From Rhodanobacter sp. ANJX3 (lineage in GTDB: Bacteria > Pseudomonadota > Gammaproteobacteria > Xanthomonadales > Rhodanobacteraceae), in contig NZ_JACHCM010000002.1 in assembly GCF_014200755.1 (NCBI RefSeq), positions 558,001 through 622,000 on the forward strand: DNA of 64,000 nt, in the 5' to 3' direction. Every line of letters starts with the position of its first letter. Position 1 is the stretch's first letter. The notes beneath the pieces are model-generated. The model did no database searches. It had not been told where the DNA came from and saw only the letters and a program-made list of their open reading frames with translations. Positions 7,148 through 16,699 of this stretch are shown here, in pieces. The position numbers and the translations under genes were made by a program.

Positions 7148-7182
7148 TCCAAGAACGGGGTCCAAGAACGGGGTCAGGTTTA
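7148..7182. repeat. Tandem 13-mer with GGGGTCAGGTTTA repeat
   Basis: TCCAAGAACGGGG occurs twice in tandem (7148-7160, 7161-7173). The second copy runs into GGGGTCAGGTTTA (7170-7182), the same motif that flanks the accessory cassettes upstream. It marks the right edge of the transposase-associated region. Confidence 0.6.
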
Positions 7183-7202
7183 CTTATGAGGCTGTTCAGC
7201 CC

Positions 7203-7400
7203 TCAAAGCCTGTACTCATCATGCATTCCTAGCGGAGCAAGAGGCCACACCGGGCACAACGCCTCTACCGCCTCCATCAACTCCACCCAATCCGATAAAT
7301 CGCCCTTCCCGACCTGAGCAACATCCAGCACCCGCCCTCCAGCCAACGGCTCGCAAACGCCTTTGGCACTTTCAGTCGGCAATTTCGTCGAGTAATCCAT
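7203..7400 (-). CDS. Small conserved-type hypothetical protein
   Basis: A 65-residue ORF whose 5' end overlaps the nucleotidyltransferase gene by 29 bases. The ATG at 7400 has GGAG seven bases upstream. The C-terminus is distinctive (LMEAVEALCPVWPLAP, then HDEYRL) and resembles short proteins I recall next to predicted nucleotidyltransferases in other proteobacteria; that recollection is not verified. No signal peptide or membrane segment is present. The overlap suggests translational coupling. I cannot assign a function. Confidence 0.5.
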   Translation of the reverse strand: MDYSTKLPTESAKGVCEPLAGGRVLDVAQVGKGDLSDWVELMEAVEALCPVWPLAPLGMHDEYRL

Positions 7401-7902
7401 CCAGCATCTCCATGCGATCGAACATCGCAAAGTATTCGCGTACCTCGGCCATGTTGAGCCTCCCACGCTGCGCGCGCAACAACGCCCGAATGTCTTCAAG
7501 ATCGCGCGAGCGCGACGAGTTGTTGACCAGTGCCTGCAGCTTGAAACCAATCAGGCCTTCGGCACTGATCACGCGCAATGACCCCATCACGGTTTTGTGT
7601 TCGATGGCTTCGCCGAGCAGGCGGCGTGCGACAGGCCGATGGGCGTACAGCAAATCCAGTCCTTCATCGTCACGCAGATAGTTGGCCGCATCCTCGCTGC
7701 GATGCACGCAGCGGTAGCCGAGCGCGAGCAGAATGTTGTGCAACCGGTCCGCGTCCTCGGCATCGGCGAGAAAGTCGACATCTCTTGTCGCGCGCACCAC
7801 CTGATGTGCCGCGAGCGCCAAACCGCCGATCAGCGCAGGCGTGGTCTTGCAGCCGACGAATGCGGCGACCGCTTGCTTTATCTGCTCGACCAGGCGCGAC
7901 AT
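7372..7902 (-). CDS. Nucleotidyltransferase-fold protein, AbiEii-like
   Basis: A 176-residue protein with the minimal NTase core: GGLALAAHQ at about residues 26-34, then RATRDVDFL with the paired Asp residues expected to hold metal, and a third acidic position in DDEGLDLLY. The family includes AbiEii-type toxins and unassigned enzymes that transfer NMP to protein or RNA. No AbiEi antitoxin homologue is adjacent. The start lies three bases after the icmF stop, so the two may share a transcript, and a 65-residue ORF overlaps its 3' end. Toxin activity is not shown. Confidence 0.75.
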   Translation of the reverse strand: MSRLVEQIKQAVAAFVGCKTTPALIGGLALAAHQVVRATRDVDFLADAEDADRLHNILLALGYRCVHRSEDAANYLRDDEGLDLLYAHRPVARRLLGEAIEHKTVMGSLRVISAEGLIGFKLQALVNNSSRSRDLEDIRALLRAQRGRLNMAEVREYFAMFDRMEMLDGLLDEIAD

Positions 7903-7905
7903 GGC

Positions 7906-10900
7906 TTACATATTCCGCCGATACTCGCCGCCCACGTCATACAATGCATGCGATATCTGCCCCAGCGAGTTGTACTTCACCGCTTCGATCAGCTGCTCGA
8001 AGACGTTGCGGCGATCGCGTGCGGTGGTCTGCAGCACTTTGAGGCTGTCGGACGCCAGCGCGTTGCGCGCTTCGCCGTAGCGTTTGACGTTGGCGATCTG
8101 CGCGCCCTTTTCTTCTTCGGTGGAGCGGATCAGTTCGATTTCGGTGGCGATTTCGCCGCCGTGGTCTTTGGGCAGGAAGGTGTTGACGCCGATGAGGGGC
8201 AGCGAGCCGTCGTGCTTTTTGTGCTCGTAATACATCGACTCCTCCTGGATCTTGCCTCGCTGGTACATGGTGTCCATGGCGCCGAGCACGCCGCCACGCT
8301 CGCTGATCGCTTCGAACTCTTTGTACACGGCCTCTTCCACCAGATCGGTGAGCGCGTCGACCACGTAGCTGCCCTGCCACGGGTTTTCGTTGAAGTTGAG
8401 GCCGAGCTCCTTGTTGATGATCATCTGGATGGCCACGGCGCGACGCACGCTTTCTTCGGTGGGCGTGGTGATGGCCTCGTCGTAGGCGTTGGTATGCAGG
8501 CTGTTGCAGTTGTCGAACAGCGCGTACATGGCCTGCAGCGTGGTGCGGATGTCGTTGAACTGGATCTCCTGCGCGTGCAGTGAGCGGCCCGAGGTCTGGA
8601 TGTGGTATTTCATCATCTGGCTGCGCGGGCTGGCGCCGTAGCGCTCGCGCATGGCGCGCGCCCAGATGCGCCGGGCGACGCGGCCGATGACGGTGTACTC
8701 CGGGTCCATGCCGTTGGAGAAGAAGAAGCTGAGGTTGGGCGCGAAGTCGTCTACCTTCATGCCGCGCGCGAGGTAGTACTCGACGATGGTGAAACCGTTG
8801 CTCAGGGTAAAAGCGAGTTGGCTGATCGGGTTGGCCCCGGCTTCGGCGATGTGATAGCCGCTGATCGACACCGAGTAGAAGTTGCGCACTTTGTGGTCGA
8901 CGAAATACTGCTGGATGTCGCCCATCATGCGCAGCGCGAATTCGGTGGAGAAGATGCAGGTGTTCTGTGCCTGGTCCTCTTTGAGAATGTCCGCCTGTAC
9001 GGTGCCGCGCACGTTCTGCAGGGTGTGCTGCTTGATGCGCGCGTAGGTTTCAGCATCGACCAGCTCGTCGCCGGAGACGCCGAGCAGGCCCAGGCCAAGA
9101 CCGTCGTTGCCCTTGGGCAACTCGCCGAGGTACTGCGGGCGCGGCACGTTCTTGTAGAGCGCGGCGATCTTGGCCTCGGCGGCAGCCCAGCGGGCTTCTT
9201 CTTCGCGCAGGTATTTTTCGACGTTCTGGTCGATGGCGGTGTTCATGAACATCGCCAGGATCATCGGCGCGGGGCCGTTGATGGTCATGGAGACAGAGGT
9301 GCTCGGCGCGCTGAGGTCGAAGCCGGAGTAGAGCTTCTTCATGTCGTCGAGCGTGGCGATGTTGACGCCGGAGTTGCCGATCTTGCCGTAGATGTCCGGG
9401 CGCGGCGCCGGGTCTTCCCCGTACAGGGTGACCGAGTCGAACGCGGTGGACAGTCGCGTGGCCGCGCCACCCTGGCTGAGGTAATGGAAGCGGCGGTTGG
9501 TGCGCTCGGGCGTGCCTTCGCCGGCGAACATGCGGGTGGGATCTTCGCCGCTGCGGCGGTACGGGTACACGCCGCCGGTGTACGGGTAATGGCCGGGCAG
9601 ATTTTCGCGACCGAGAAAGCTCACTAGCTCGCCCCAGTCTTTCGACTTGGGCGGCGAGACTTTTGGAATTTTCTGGTGGCTGAGCGATTCGCGATAGTTG
9701 TCGACGCGGATGACCTTGTCGCGCACGGTGTACTCGTTGAACTCCTTGGTCACCGACTCGTACAGCGACGGCCACGCGCGCAGCTGCTCGATCGCCTCCT
9801 TGCTCAGTTCGCCGAGCGCGGCGTTGTAGCGCTGGCGCAGGGTGAGCAGGCTGCGGTCGACCGCTGGCGCATCGTTGCCGATGTGCGTGAGCAGATCGGT
9901 GGACTGATACAGGTCGAGCGCGGGCGGCAGCTTGTCGTCGCCCAGCTCTTTCAGCGCTTCGTAATAGTGCTGCGCCTTGCTGGCGTACTCGGCCTGCTTC
10001 TGGATGCCGGCGTTGATGCTGCGGCCCTGCTCGGCGATCTCGGCGAGGTAGCGCACGCGCTGGCCGGGAATGAGCACGGTGGCGCGCGGCTCTTTCAGCG
10101 TGGTGTCGAGCTGCGGCGACCACCGGTCGGCCGGCAGCTTGAGCTTGTCGCGCATCAGCCGGCACAGGTTGGAAAACATCCAGGTGACGCCGGGGTCGTT
10201 GAACTGGCTGGCGATGGTGGGGTACACCGGCACGTCGTCGTCTTTCAGGGTGAAGGCGGTGCGGTTGCGCTTCCACTGTTTGCGTACGTCGCGCAGGGCG
10301 TCTTCCGCGCCGCGCTTGTCGAACTTGTTGAGCACGATGAGCTCGGCGTAATCGATCATGTCGATTTTTTCGAGCTGGCTGGCGGCGCCGTATTCGCTGG
10401 TCATCACGTAGACGGGAAAGTCGACCAGGTCGACGATTTCCGAATCGCTCTGGCCGATGCCGGCGGTTTCGACGATGACGAGGTCGTATGGCTGGCTCTT
10501 CAGAAAATCGATGCAGTCGTGCAGCACGATGCTGGTGGCCGCATGCTGGCGACGCGTGGCCATGGAGCGCATGTACACGCGATGGCTGCGCAGCGAGTTC
10601 ATGCGGATGCGGTCGCCGAGCAGCGCACCGCCGGAGCGACGGCGCGTCGGGTCGACCGCCAGCACGGCAATGCGCATCTCCGGAAACGCATGCAGAAAGC
10701 GCAGCAGCAGTTCGTCGACTACCGACGACTTGCCGGCGCCACCGGTGCCGGTGAGGCCGAGCACGGGTGTCTGCCTGCCGGCCAGCGCCCACTGCTTGCG
10801 CAGCAGCGCGAGGTCGGCGTCGGCGAGCTTGCCCTCTTCGATGGCGGAGAGCATGTGGCCGATGGAAATTTCGTCGTCGATATCGGCTGTGGGAACGGCC

Positions 10901-11388
10901 GCCGTTTCACTCTGCGCGCGTTCGGCCGCGCCGGTGCCGGCGCGCGCCATCACGTCTTCGATCATCTCGGTGAGGCCGAGCTTCATGCCGTCGTTTGGGT
11001 GATAGATGCGCTCGACGCCGTAGGCCTGCAGCTGCTTGATTTCTTCCGGCGTGATGGTGCCGCCGCCGCCGCCGAACACGCGCACGTGGCCGGCGCCGCG
11101 CTCGCGCAGCATGTCGACCATGTACTTGAAGTACTCGACGTGGCCGCCCTGGTAGGACGACAGCGCGATCGCGTCGGCATCCTCCTGCAGGGCCGCGCGC
11201 ACCACGTCTTCGACCGAGCGGTTGTGGCCGAGATGGATCACCTCGGCACCCTGCGCCTGGATGATGCGACGCATGATGTTGATGGCCGCGTCGTGGCCGT
11301 CGAACAGGCTGGCGGCGGTGACGAAGCGCAGCGGCGTGGTTTCGGACTGGGTGTCGCTGGCGGGAACGTGCTTGGCAGGCGTACTCAT
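7906..11388 (-). CDS. icmF: Fused isobutyryl-CoA mutase with GTPase chaperone (IcmF)
   Basis: A 1160-residue adenosylcobalamin enzyme interconverting isobutyryl-CoA and n-butyryl-CoA; some IcmF proteins also convert isovaleryl-CoA and pivalyl-CoA. Domain order is that of IcmF: B12-binding domain with FDGHDAAIN (about residue 30), MeaB/MeaI-like GTPase with [12 protein letters not shown] (about 210) and NKFD (about 353), a linker, then the mutase barrel. Two substrate residues mark ICM rather than methylmalonyl-CoA mutase: Phe in TRMFAGEG (about 618, Tyr in MCM) and Gln in AQNTCIF (about 806, Arg in MCM). [11 protein letters not shown] (about 841) is a conserved barrel segment. The ATG at 11388 has GGAG upstream. 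The carried GTPase loads and protects the cofactor. Leucine and acyl-CoA genes lie nearby. Confidence 0.95.
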   Translation of the reverse strand: MSTPAKHVPASDTQSETTPLRFVTAASLFDGHDAAINIMRRIIQAQGAEVIHLGHNRSVEDVVRAALQEDADAIALSSYQGGHVEYFKYMVDMLRERGAGHVRVFGGGGGTITPEEIKQLQAYGVERIYHPNDGMKLGLTEMIEDVMARAGTGAAERAQSETAAVPTADIDDEISIGHMLSAIEEGKLADADLALLRKQWALAGRQTPVLGLTGTGGAGKSSVVDELLLRFLHAFPEMRIAVLAVDPTRRRSGGALLGDRIRMNSLRSHRVYMRSMATRRQHAATSIVLHDCIDFLKSQPYDLVIVETAGIGQSDSEIVDLVDFPVYVMTSEYGAASQLEKIDMIDYAELIVLNKFDKRGAEDALRDVRKQWKRNRTAFTLKDDDVPVYPTIASQFNDPGVTWMFSNLCRLMRDKLKLPADRWSPQLDTTLKEPRATVLIPGQRVRYLAEIAEQGRSINAGIQKQAEYASKAQHYYEALKELGDDKLPPALDLYQSTDLLTHIGNDAPAVDRSLLTLRQRYNAALGELSKEAIEQLRAWPSLYESVTKEFNEYTVRDKVIRVDNYRESLSHQKIPKVSPPKSKDWGELVSFLGRENLPGHYPYTGGVYPYRRSGEDPTRMFAGEGTPERTNRRFHYLSQGGAATRLSTAFDSVTLYGEDPAPRPDIYGKIGNSGVNIATLDDMKKLYSGFDLSAPSTSVSMTINGPAPMILAMFMNTAIDQNVEKYLREEEARWAAAEAKIAALYKNVPRPQYLGELPKGNDGLGLGLLGVSGDELVDAETYARIKQHTLQNVRGTVQADILKEDQAQNTCIFSTEFALRMMGDIQQYFVDHKVRNFYSVSISGYHIAEAGANPISQLAFTLSNGFTIVEYYLARGMKVDDFAPNLSFFFSNGMDPEYTVIGRVARRIWARAMRERYGASPRSQMMKYHIQTSGRSLHAQEIQFNDIRTTLQAMYALFDNCNSLHTNAYDEAITTPTEESVRRAVAIQMIINKELGLNFNENPWQGSYVVDALTDLVEEAVYKEFEAISERGGVLGAMDTMYQRGKIQEESMYYEHKKHDGSLPLIGVNTFLPKDHGGEIATEIELIRSTEEEKGAQIANVKRYGEARNALASDSLKVLQTTARDRRNVFEQLIEAVKYNSLGQISHALYDVGGEYRRNM

Positions 11389-11676
11389 GGCGCAACTCCG
11401 ACAGCTGACGTTGGTAGACCGCCAATTCTAGTGGGCGATGGTGTGATCGTCGTGGTGCGCTGCGTGCATGGCATGACGCGGGGCTGCATCGAAAAGTTGT
11501 TGCACGGCAGCATTTCTGGTGGTCGACGGGCTCACCAAATGGCCGGCCTGGAATGGACATCGCGGAATACTGCGCTACCGGCTCGAACCTGAACGAGTGG
11601 GTCGCAAGAAGTCAACAGCATGCGCCACGCCCCGTTACTGTTTCCCAAGCCGCATGGTGCGGCCGGGAGATCGACG

Positions 11677-12006
11677 ATGAAAAGCATGCCTCTCAAGCTG
11701 GCCCTGGTTGCCGGACTCGGCCTGGCCTTCGCCGGCGCAACCACCTACGCGCCACCCGCCTCGGCGCAGGTCTATGTAACTCAAGTTGGCGTGGCGCCAC
11801 CGCCGCCGCGCTTCGAGCGCGTGCCGCCGCCGCGCTATGGCTATGTCTGGGCGCCGGGTTACTGGCGCTGGGACGGTTACCGTCATCGCCATGTCTGGGT
11901 CAGCGGGTACTGGGTCCACGGTCGTCCCGGGTACGTCTGGCACCCGGCGTATTGGGATCACGCCCCGGGCGGCTGGCGCTTCCGCAACGGCTACTGGGCG
12001 CGCTGA
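11677..12006 (+). CDS. YXWGXW-repeat exported protein
   Basis: A 109-residue protein. A signal peptide (MKSMPLKLALVAGLGLAFAG, cleavage near ASA/QV) precedes a Pro-rich linker and Trp/Tyr repeats: YGYVWAPGYWRWDGYRHRHV, GYWVHGRPGYVWHPAYW, WRFRNGYW. These are YXWGXW-type repeats found in small envelope proteins of unknown function. There is no lipobox, so it is probably periplasmic or surface-exposed. I chose the ATG at 11677, which has GGGAGA upstream; an earlier in-frame start would precede the signal peptide. It is the first of three related genes in a row. Confidence 0.75.
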   Translation: MKSMPLKLALVAGLGLAFAGATTYAPPASAQVYVTQVGVAPPPPRFERVPPPRYGYVWAPGYWRWDGYRHRHVWVSGYWVHGRPGYVWHPAYWDHAPGGWRFRNGYWAR

Positions 12007-12117
12007 ACGCGCAACAACCTGCGATCGTGGACGGCTGTCGGTATGACGGCCATCCACTGACACTAGACGCACCATCCACTTTACGTTTCTCAACCTCATC
12101 AGGGAATGCATACGACC

Positions 12118-12477
12118 ATGTCGATTCGTCTTTTGGCCGTTACATCGTTAGTTGTCGCCGCGGCGCTGGCCAGCGGTTGCGTGGAGGAACGGGTCGTGCA
12201 CGACCGTCCAGTGTACGTGCAGCAGCCGCCACCGCCGCCGCGTGAGTATGTGGAAGTGGTCGCGCCGCGCCCACCACCGCCGGTCATCGTGGAGAACGTG
12301 CAGCCGCGCCCGGGCTATATCTGGGCCCGCAGCTACTACCGCTGGGACGGCCGCCAGTACGTGACCGTTCGTGGCCACTGGGAGCCGGTGCGCCCGGGCT
12401 ATCACTACGTGCATCCGCACTGGGAACAGCGCCCGGACGGCTGGCACTGGCGTGCCGGCGTGTGGGTGGTGGGTTGA
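12118..12477 (+). CDS. YXWGXW-repeat lipoprotein
   Basis: A 119-residue lipoprotein with lipobox LASGC (Cys21), a Pro-rich linker (QQPPPPPRE, PRPPPPV), then aromatic repeats (GYIWARSYYRWDGRQYV, GHWEPVRPGYHYV, HWEQRPDGWHW). The ATG at 12118 is preferred over 12106 because AGGGA then has usable spacing. Function is unknown; the repeats may bind wall or outer-membrane components. A strong terminator follows at 12509-12540. Confidence 0.75.
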   Translation: MSIRLLAVTSLVVAAALASGCVEERVVHDRPVYVQQPPPPPREYVEVVAPRPPPPVIVENVQPRPGYIWARSYYRWDGRQYVTVRGHWEPVRPGYHYVHPHWEQRPDGWHWRAGVWVVG

Positions 12478-12508
12478 CCCGCCGCCCGAACCCGCTAGCG
12501 GTTTGATG

Positions 12509-12540
12509 AAAACGCCCCGCCCGTCGGGGCGTTTTTCTTT
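12509..12540 (+). terminator. Rho-independent terminator
   Basis: AAAACGCCCC (12509-12518) pairs with GGGGCGTTTT (12526-12535) around a seven-base loop, followed by a T-rich tail. It closes the first two YXWGXW genes. Confidence 0.85.
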
Positions 12541-12640
12541 TCGCGGACCGAGACAGCACGGGGCACGCTGTCGGCACCGTGGACGGCGCGATAGACTGCG
12601 ACACCTGCACGCCTCAACGGCTTTTTCGGAACTGCATGCC

Positions 12641-12991
12641 ATGGTCAATCGCTCCGCCGCTCTCGTTACGCTAGCCCTGGCCGCCGCGCTCGCCGCCGGC
12701 TGTGCCGAGCAGCCGCCCACGCCGGTGGTGCATCGGCCGCTGTTTGAAAGCACGTACTCGCACGACCTGGTGGCGCCGCGCGAGCCGCCGCCGTTCGTGA
12801 TCGAAACGGTAAAAGAAGACCGCCGCGGCTACGTATGGGCGCACAGCTACTACCGCTGGGACGGCCATGATTTTGTCGCCGTACCCGGCCAGTGGATTCC
12901 CGCCAAACCCGACTATCGCTATGTGGACGCCAAGTGGGAGCGGCACCGCGACGGCTGGCATTTCAAGCCCGGGTACTGGCTGCCGCTGTGA
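12641..12991 (+). CDS. YXWGXW-repeat lipoprotein, third copy
   Basis: A 116-residue lipoprotein (lipobox LAAGC, Cys21). It has the same layout as 12118-12477: RGYVWAHSYYRWDGHDFV, GQWIPAKPDYRYVDAKW, ERHRDGWHFKPGYW. The two share the AHSYYRWDG/ARSYYRWDG core and are clearly paralogues. It lies beyond the terminator at 12509-12540 and therefore probably has its own promoter. No enzymatic residues are evident. Confidence 0.72.
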   Translation: MVNRSAALVTLALAAALAAGCAEQPPTPVVHRPLFESTYSHDLVAPREPPPFVIETVKEDRRGYVWAHSYYRWDGHDFVAVPGQWIPAKPDYRYVDAKWERHRDGWHFKPGYWLPL

Positions 12992-13227
12992 TGACATGGT
13001 GCGCCACGCGGCACGCATGATGCGGCGCGTTACCGTTTTGGCGGAGTGACGTATTAGACTTTCGCGCCTGATTCTCCACCCCTGCCTCTGCCAGGGCTTC
13101 ACTTGCTGCGCTACCTCATTTCCGATCACGCAGGTCCCGTACCTATTCGGCGTTTCCTTTTCCGCTGCCTTCTGATGCCGCTCGACGCCTCGAACCGGCA
13201 CCGTCCTTTATGGAGTCAACCGTTCCA

Positions 13228-14331
13228 ATGATTTTCGAAACCATTGCCAACACCGGTCACGAAGAAGTCGTGTTCTGCCAGAACAAGGACGCCGGCCTCA
13301 AGGCCATCATCGCCATCCACAACACGGTGCTGGGCCCCGCGCTCGGCGGTCTGCGCATGTGGCCGTACAAGAACGAGCAGGAAGCCGTGAACGACGTGCT
13401 GCGCCTGTCGCGCGGCATGACCTTCAAGAACGCCGTGGCCGGCCTGAACCTGGGCGGCGGCAAGGCGGTGATCATCGGCGACCCGAGCAAGGACAAGTCC
13501 GAGGCGCTGTTCCGCGCGTTCGGCCGCTTCGTCAACTCGCTCAACGGCCGCTACATCACTGCCGAAGACGTGGGCATCGACGTCAACGATATGGAATACG
13601 TGTTCCGCGAAACCGAATACGTGACCGGCGTGCATCAGGTGCACGGCGGCTCGGGCGACCCCTCGCCGTTCACCGCGTTCGGCACGCTGCAGGGCCTGAT
13701 GGCCGCACTGCAGTTCAAGTACGGCAACGAGGACGTGGGCAAGCACAGCTACGCCGTGCAGGGCTGCGGCCACGTCGGCATGGAGTTCATCAAGCTGCTG
13801 CGCGAACAGGGCGCCAAGGTGTTCGTCACCGACATCAACAAGGAACTGGTGCAGCGCTGCGTCGACGAGCTGGGCTGCGAGGCCGTTGGCCTGGACGAGA
13901 TCTACGACGTCGACGCCGACGTCTACTCGCCGTGCGCGCTGGGCGGCACGATCAACGAGCAGACTATCGACCGGATCAAAGCCAAGGTGATCTGCGGCGC
14001 GGCCAACAACCAGCTGGCGACCGACGCGATCGGCGACGAGATCTTCCGCCGTGGCGTAGTGTATGCGCCCGACTATGCGGTGAACGCCGGCGGCGTGATG
14101 AACATCTCGCTGGAGATCGACGGCTACAACCGCGAGCGTGCCATGCGCATGATGCGCACGATCTACTACAACCTTGGACGCATTTTCGAAATCAGCAAGA
14201 CCGACAACGTGCCGACGTATCTGGCCGCCGATCGTCTGGCCGAGGAGCGCATCAACTCCATCGGCAGGATCAAGCTGCCGCACATGGGCAACGGCGCCAC
14301 GCGCTTCCAGGGCCGTATGCGCGGTCAGTAA
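13228..14331 (+). CDS. Leucine dehydrogenase (Glu/Leu/Phe/Val dehydrogenase family)
   Basis: A 367-residue NAD-dependent enzyme that deaminates leucine and other branched amino acids to 2-oxo acids. The substrate domain has GPALGGLRMWPY (about 38-49) and MTFKNAVAGLNLGGGKAV with the catalytic Lys (about 64-81). The Rossmann domain has AVQGCGHVGME (about 180), and NAGGVMN is near the C-terminus. Length is right for leucine or phenylalanine dehydrogenases. I prefer the ATG at 13228; ATG 13210 has no ribosome-binding site. A terminator follows. Isovaleryl-CoA dehydrogenase, MccB and a thiolase elsewhere in the window support a role in leucine breakdown. Confidence 0.88.
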   Translation: MIFETIANTGHEEVVFCQNKDAGLKAIIAIHNTVLGPALGGLRMWPYKNEQEAVNDVLRLSRGMTFKNAVAGLNLGGGKAVIIGDPSKDKSEALFRAFGRFVNSLNGRYITAEDVGIDVNDMEYVFRETEYVTGVHQVHGGSGDPSPFTAFGTLQGLMAALQFKYGNEDVGKHSYAVQGCGHVGMEFIKLLREQGAKVFVTDINKELVQRCVDELGCEAVGLDEIYDVDADVYSPCALGGTINEQTIDRIKAKVICGAANNQLATDAIGDEIFRRGVVYAPDYAVNAGGVMNISLEIDGYNRERAMRMMRTIYYNLGRIFEISKTDNVPTYLAADRLAEERINSIGRIKLPHMGNGATRFQGRMRGQ

Positions 14332-14353
14332 GCCGCCGCGCGGAAACGCTTCG

Positions 14354-14381
14354 ACGCCGGTCTTTCGAGGCCGGCGTTTTT
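14354..14381 (+). terminator. Rho-independent terminator after leucine dehydrogenase
   Basis: ACGCCGG (14354-14360) pairs with CCGGCGT (14371-14377), followed by five Ts. It sits 22 bases after the stop codon. Confidence 0.8.
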
Positions 14382-14409
14382 CATGCGCAGCCCGCCCGGT
14401 CGGTCACGT

Positions 14410-16590
14410 ATGCTGGCTACTGTGAATACGATTTCCCACCCCACTTATCGCTGGCGCCGGTTGCGCGGATCGGATCGTTTTGCCGAGTGCGTGAGGGTCT
14501 TGTTGTCGCTCGGCGGCATCGTGCTCTGGTGTGTGATCAGCCATCGGTTTGCGGTGGCGATACCCGCGATGCTCGGCGCCATCGCCTGCGCGCTGGCCGA
14601 GACGGAAGACCACTGGCGCAATCGCCTGGGCACCTTGCTGGTGACCATGGCCTGCTTCGCCACGGCGGCGTTTGCGATCGAACAGTTGCTGCCCTACCCG
14701 CTGCTGTTCGCCACCAGCCTGCCGATCGCGACGTTTCTACTGGTGATGCTGGGCGCGGTGAGCGGCCGCTACGCAACGATTGCCGGTGCCACGCTGATTC
14801 TGTCGATCTACACCATGATCGGCGCCGATCAGCCCGGCGCGCACGCGCTGAACCCGTGGCGCGAGCCGGCGCTGCTGCTGGCCGGCGCGGCCTGGTACGG
14901 CGTGCTGTCGCTGGGCTGGAGCGTGCTGTCGCCGCAACAGGCGATCCGCCACGCGCTGGCGCGGCTGTTCGACAGCCTAGCCGACACGCTGGACGGAAAG
15001 GCCGCGCTGTTTGCGCCGCTGCCCGGCGTCGATCGCGAGGCGCTGCAGCTCGCGCTGGCGCTGCAGAACGAACAGGTCGTGACCGCGCTCAACGATACCC
15101 GGCTGGTGCTGATCGATCGCATCGGCACGCGCCGGCCGCGCGGCGCTACCGCGGCACGCCTGCAGCTGTATTTCGTGGCGCAGGATATCCACGAGCGCAT
15201 CAGCTCCTCGCACTATCCGTACGACGCGCTGGCCAAAGCTTTCTTCCACAGCGACGTGCTGTTTCGCTGTGAGCACCTGCTGCGGCTCGAAGCGCAGCAG
15301 TGTCGCCGCCGCGCCGAGACGCTACGGCTGCGGCTGCCGCTGGAGGACGACGTGCAGGCGGCTACGGCGCTGGCCGACGTACATGCCGCGGTCGATGCGC
15401 TACGCGCGCAGCCGCGTCCTCCGGCCGCGCATCTGCTGCGCGCGCTCGACGGCCTGTTGAAAAACATGTCGGCGATCCGCCAGCAGCTGGCCGGCGACAG
15501 CCGCATAGCCACGCCGGTCGACGACGGCGACAGCGCACTGCAGGATCCGGGCCCCGGATCGCTGACCGATGCCTGGTCGCGCATTCGCCTGCAGCTCACC
15601 GCCAGCTCGCGGCGCTTTCGCCATGCCCTGCGGCTCGCCGTTGCGCTATTGGTGGGCTACGGCGTGCTGCATCTGGTGCATCCGCAGAACGGCTATTGGA
15701 TTCTGCTGAGCACGCTGTTTATCTGCCAACCCAGCTACGACGCCACGCGGCGCCGGCTGTTCCAACGCGTGGCCGGCACGCTGCTCGGCGTGGTGATCGG
15801 CTGGGCCGTGCTGCAGCTGCTGCCGTTCGGCCCCGCACAGCTGCTGCTGGTGGTGATCAGCGGCGTGGGATTCTTCGCCGCGCGCCAGCGCTCGTACTCG
15901 CTGGCGACGGCGGCGATCACCCTCTTTGTGCTGCTGTGCTTCAACCAGCTCGGCAGCGGTTACGAAGTGATGTGGCCGCGGTTGCTGGATACGCTGATCG
16001 GCGCCGCCATCGCCGCGATGGTGACGTATTTCATCCTGCCCGACTGGCAGGGCCGGCAGCTGCATCACGTGATCGCCGACACCATCCAGACCGACGCGCG
16101 CTATCTGACCCAGGTGCTGGCGCAGTACGCCTCCGGCAAGCGCGACGACCTGGCGTACCGGATCGCCCGACGCGATGCGCACAACGCCGATGCGGCGCTG
16201 GGCGGCATGTTGGCGAGCATGCTGCGTGAACCCGACCGGCATCGGCAGGACAGCGAACCGCTGCTGCGTTTCCTCACCGCCTCGCATCGGTTGCTCGGAC
16301 ACCTCTCCACGCTGGGCGCGCATCGGCGTGCGATCACCTCGGCCGACGCGCTGCGGGTGGTGACGCAGGCCGGCGACATCACGACGCAGGCGCTCGACCG
16401 CCTCGCCGATGCCCTGGCCAGCAACGCGCCGGCCACGCCGTTCGGCGACGCCCACCGCCTGTTCGAGGCGCTCGAGGCCGACGGCGCCGAAGATGACCTC
16501 GCCACCCTGGTGGTGGGGCAGCTGGCGCTGGTGCTGGCATTGCACGACGAGCTGGCGGAGCTGGGCGTGGCACTGTATCGCGAGGCCTGA
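14410..16590 (+). CDS. FUSC/YccS-type inner-membrane protein
   Basis: A 726-residue membrane protein with two hydrophobic blocks. The N-terminal one holds about six helices (LLSLGGIVLWCVISHRFAVA, MLGAIACALA, LLVTMACFATAAFAI, onward to about residue 180). The second, at about residues 410-545, includes YWILLSTLFICQPSYDATRR, a hallmark of the YccS/YhfK and aromatic-acid exporter (FUSC) superfamily. Large cytosolic helical regions separate and follow them. Family members are proposed efflux proteins, with few substrates known. The ATG at 14410 avoids overlap with the upstream terminator; ATG 14383 is possible, and neither has a clear ribosome-binding site. Confidence 0.82.
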   Translation: MLATVNTISHPTYRWRRLRGSDRFAECVRVLLSLGGIVLWCVISHRFAVAIPAMLGAIACALAETEDHWRNRLGTLLVTMACFATAAFAIEQLLPYPLLFATSLPIATFLLVMLGAVSGRYATIAGATLILSIYTMIGADQPGAHALNPWREPALLLAGAAWYGVLSLGWSVLSPQQAIRHALARLFDSLADTLDGKAALFAPLPGVDREALQLALALQNEQVVTALNDTRLVLIDRIGTRRPRGATAARLQLYFVAQDIHERISSSHYPYDALAKAFFHSDVLFRCEHLLRLEAQQCRRRAETLRLRLPLEDDVQAATALADVHAAVDALRAQPRPPAAHLLRALDGLLKNMSAIRQQLAGDSRIATPVDDGDSALQDPGPGSLTDAWSRIRLQLTASSRRFRHALRLAVALLVGYGVLHLVHPQNGYWILLSTLFICQPSYDATRRRLFQRVAGTLLGVVIGWAVLQLLPFGPAQLLLVVISGVGFFAARQRSYSLATAAITLFVLLCFNQLGSGYEVMWPRLLDTLIGAAIAAMVTYFILPDWQGRQLHHVIADTIQTDARYLTQVLAQYASGKRDDLAYRIARRDAHNADAALGGMLASMLREPDRHRQDSEPLLRFLTASHRLLGHLSTLGAHRRAITSADALRVVTQAGDITTQALDRLADALASNAPATPFGDAHRLFEALEADGAEDDLATLVVGQLALVLALHDELAELGVALYREA

Positions 16591-16699
16591 TTCGTGCGGT
16601 TGCCGCGCCTGCGGCCATCGGCTTCACGGCGATAACCCGGCCAGGTTGTAAACTGCCCCGCTACGTTGACGGCCAGTCATCCTTCAGGAGTTCCATCGC

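Noticed and set aside
9676..11592. Long plus-strand open frame opposite icmF
   Set aside because: It is a GC-rich antisense shadow of IcmF, with repetitive His/Val/Asp composition and no recognisable motif. The same holds for the long antisense frames opposite the GH3, GH2 and GH92 genes.
13359..15272. 637-codon plus-strand frame spanning leucine dehydrogenase and the FUSC gene
   Set aside because: It crosses a terminator and two well-supported genes in another frame, and has the Arg-rich composition of a GC-driven false frame.
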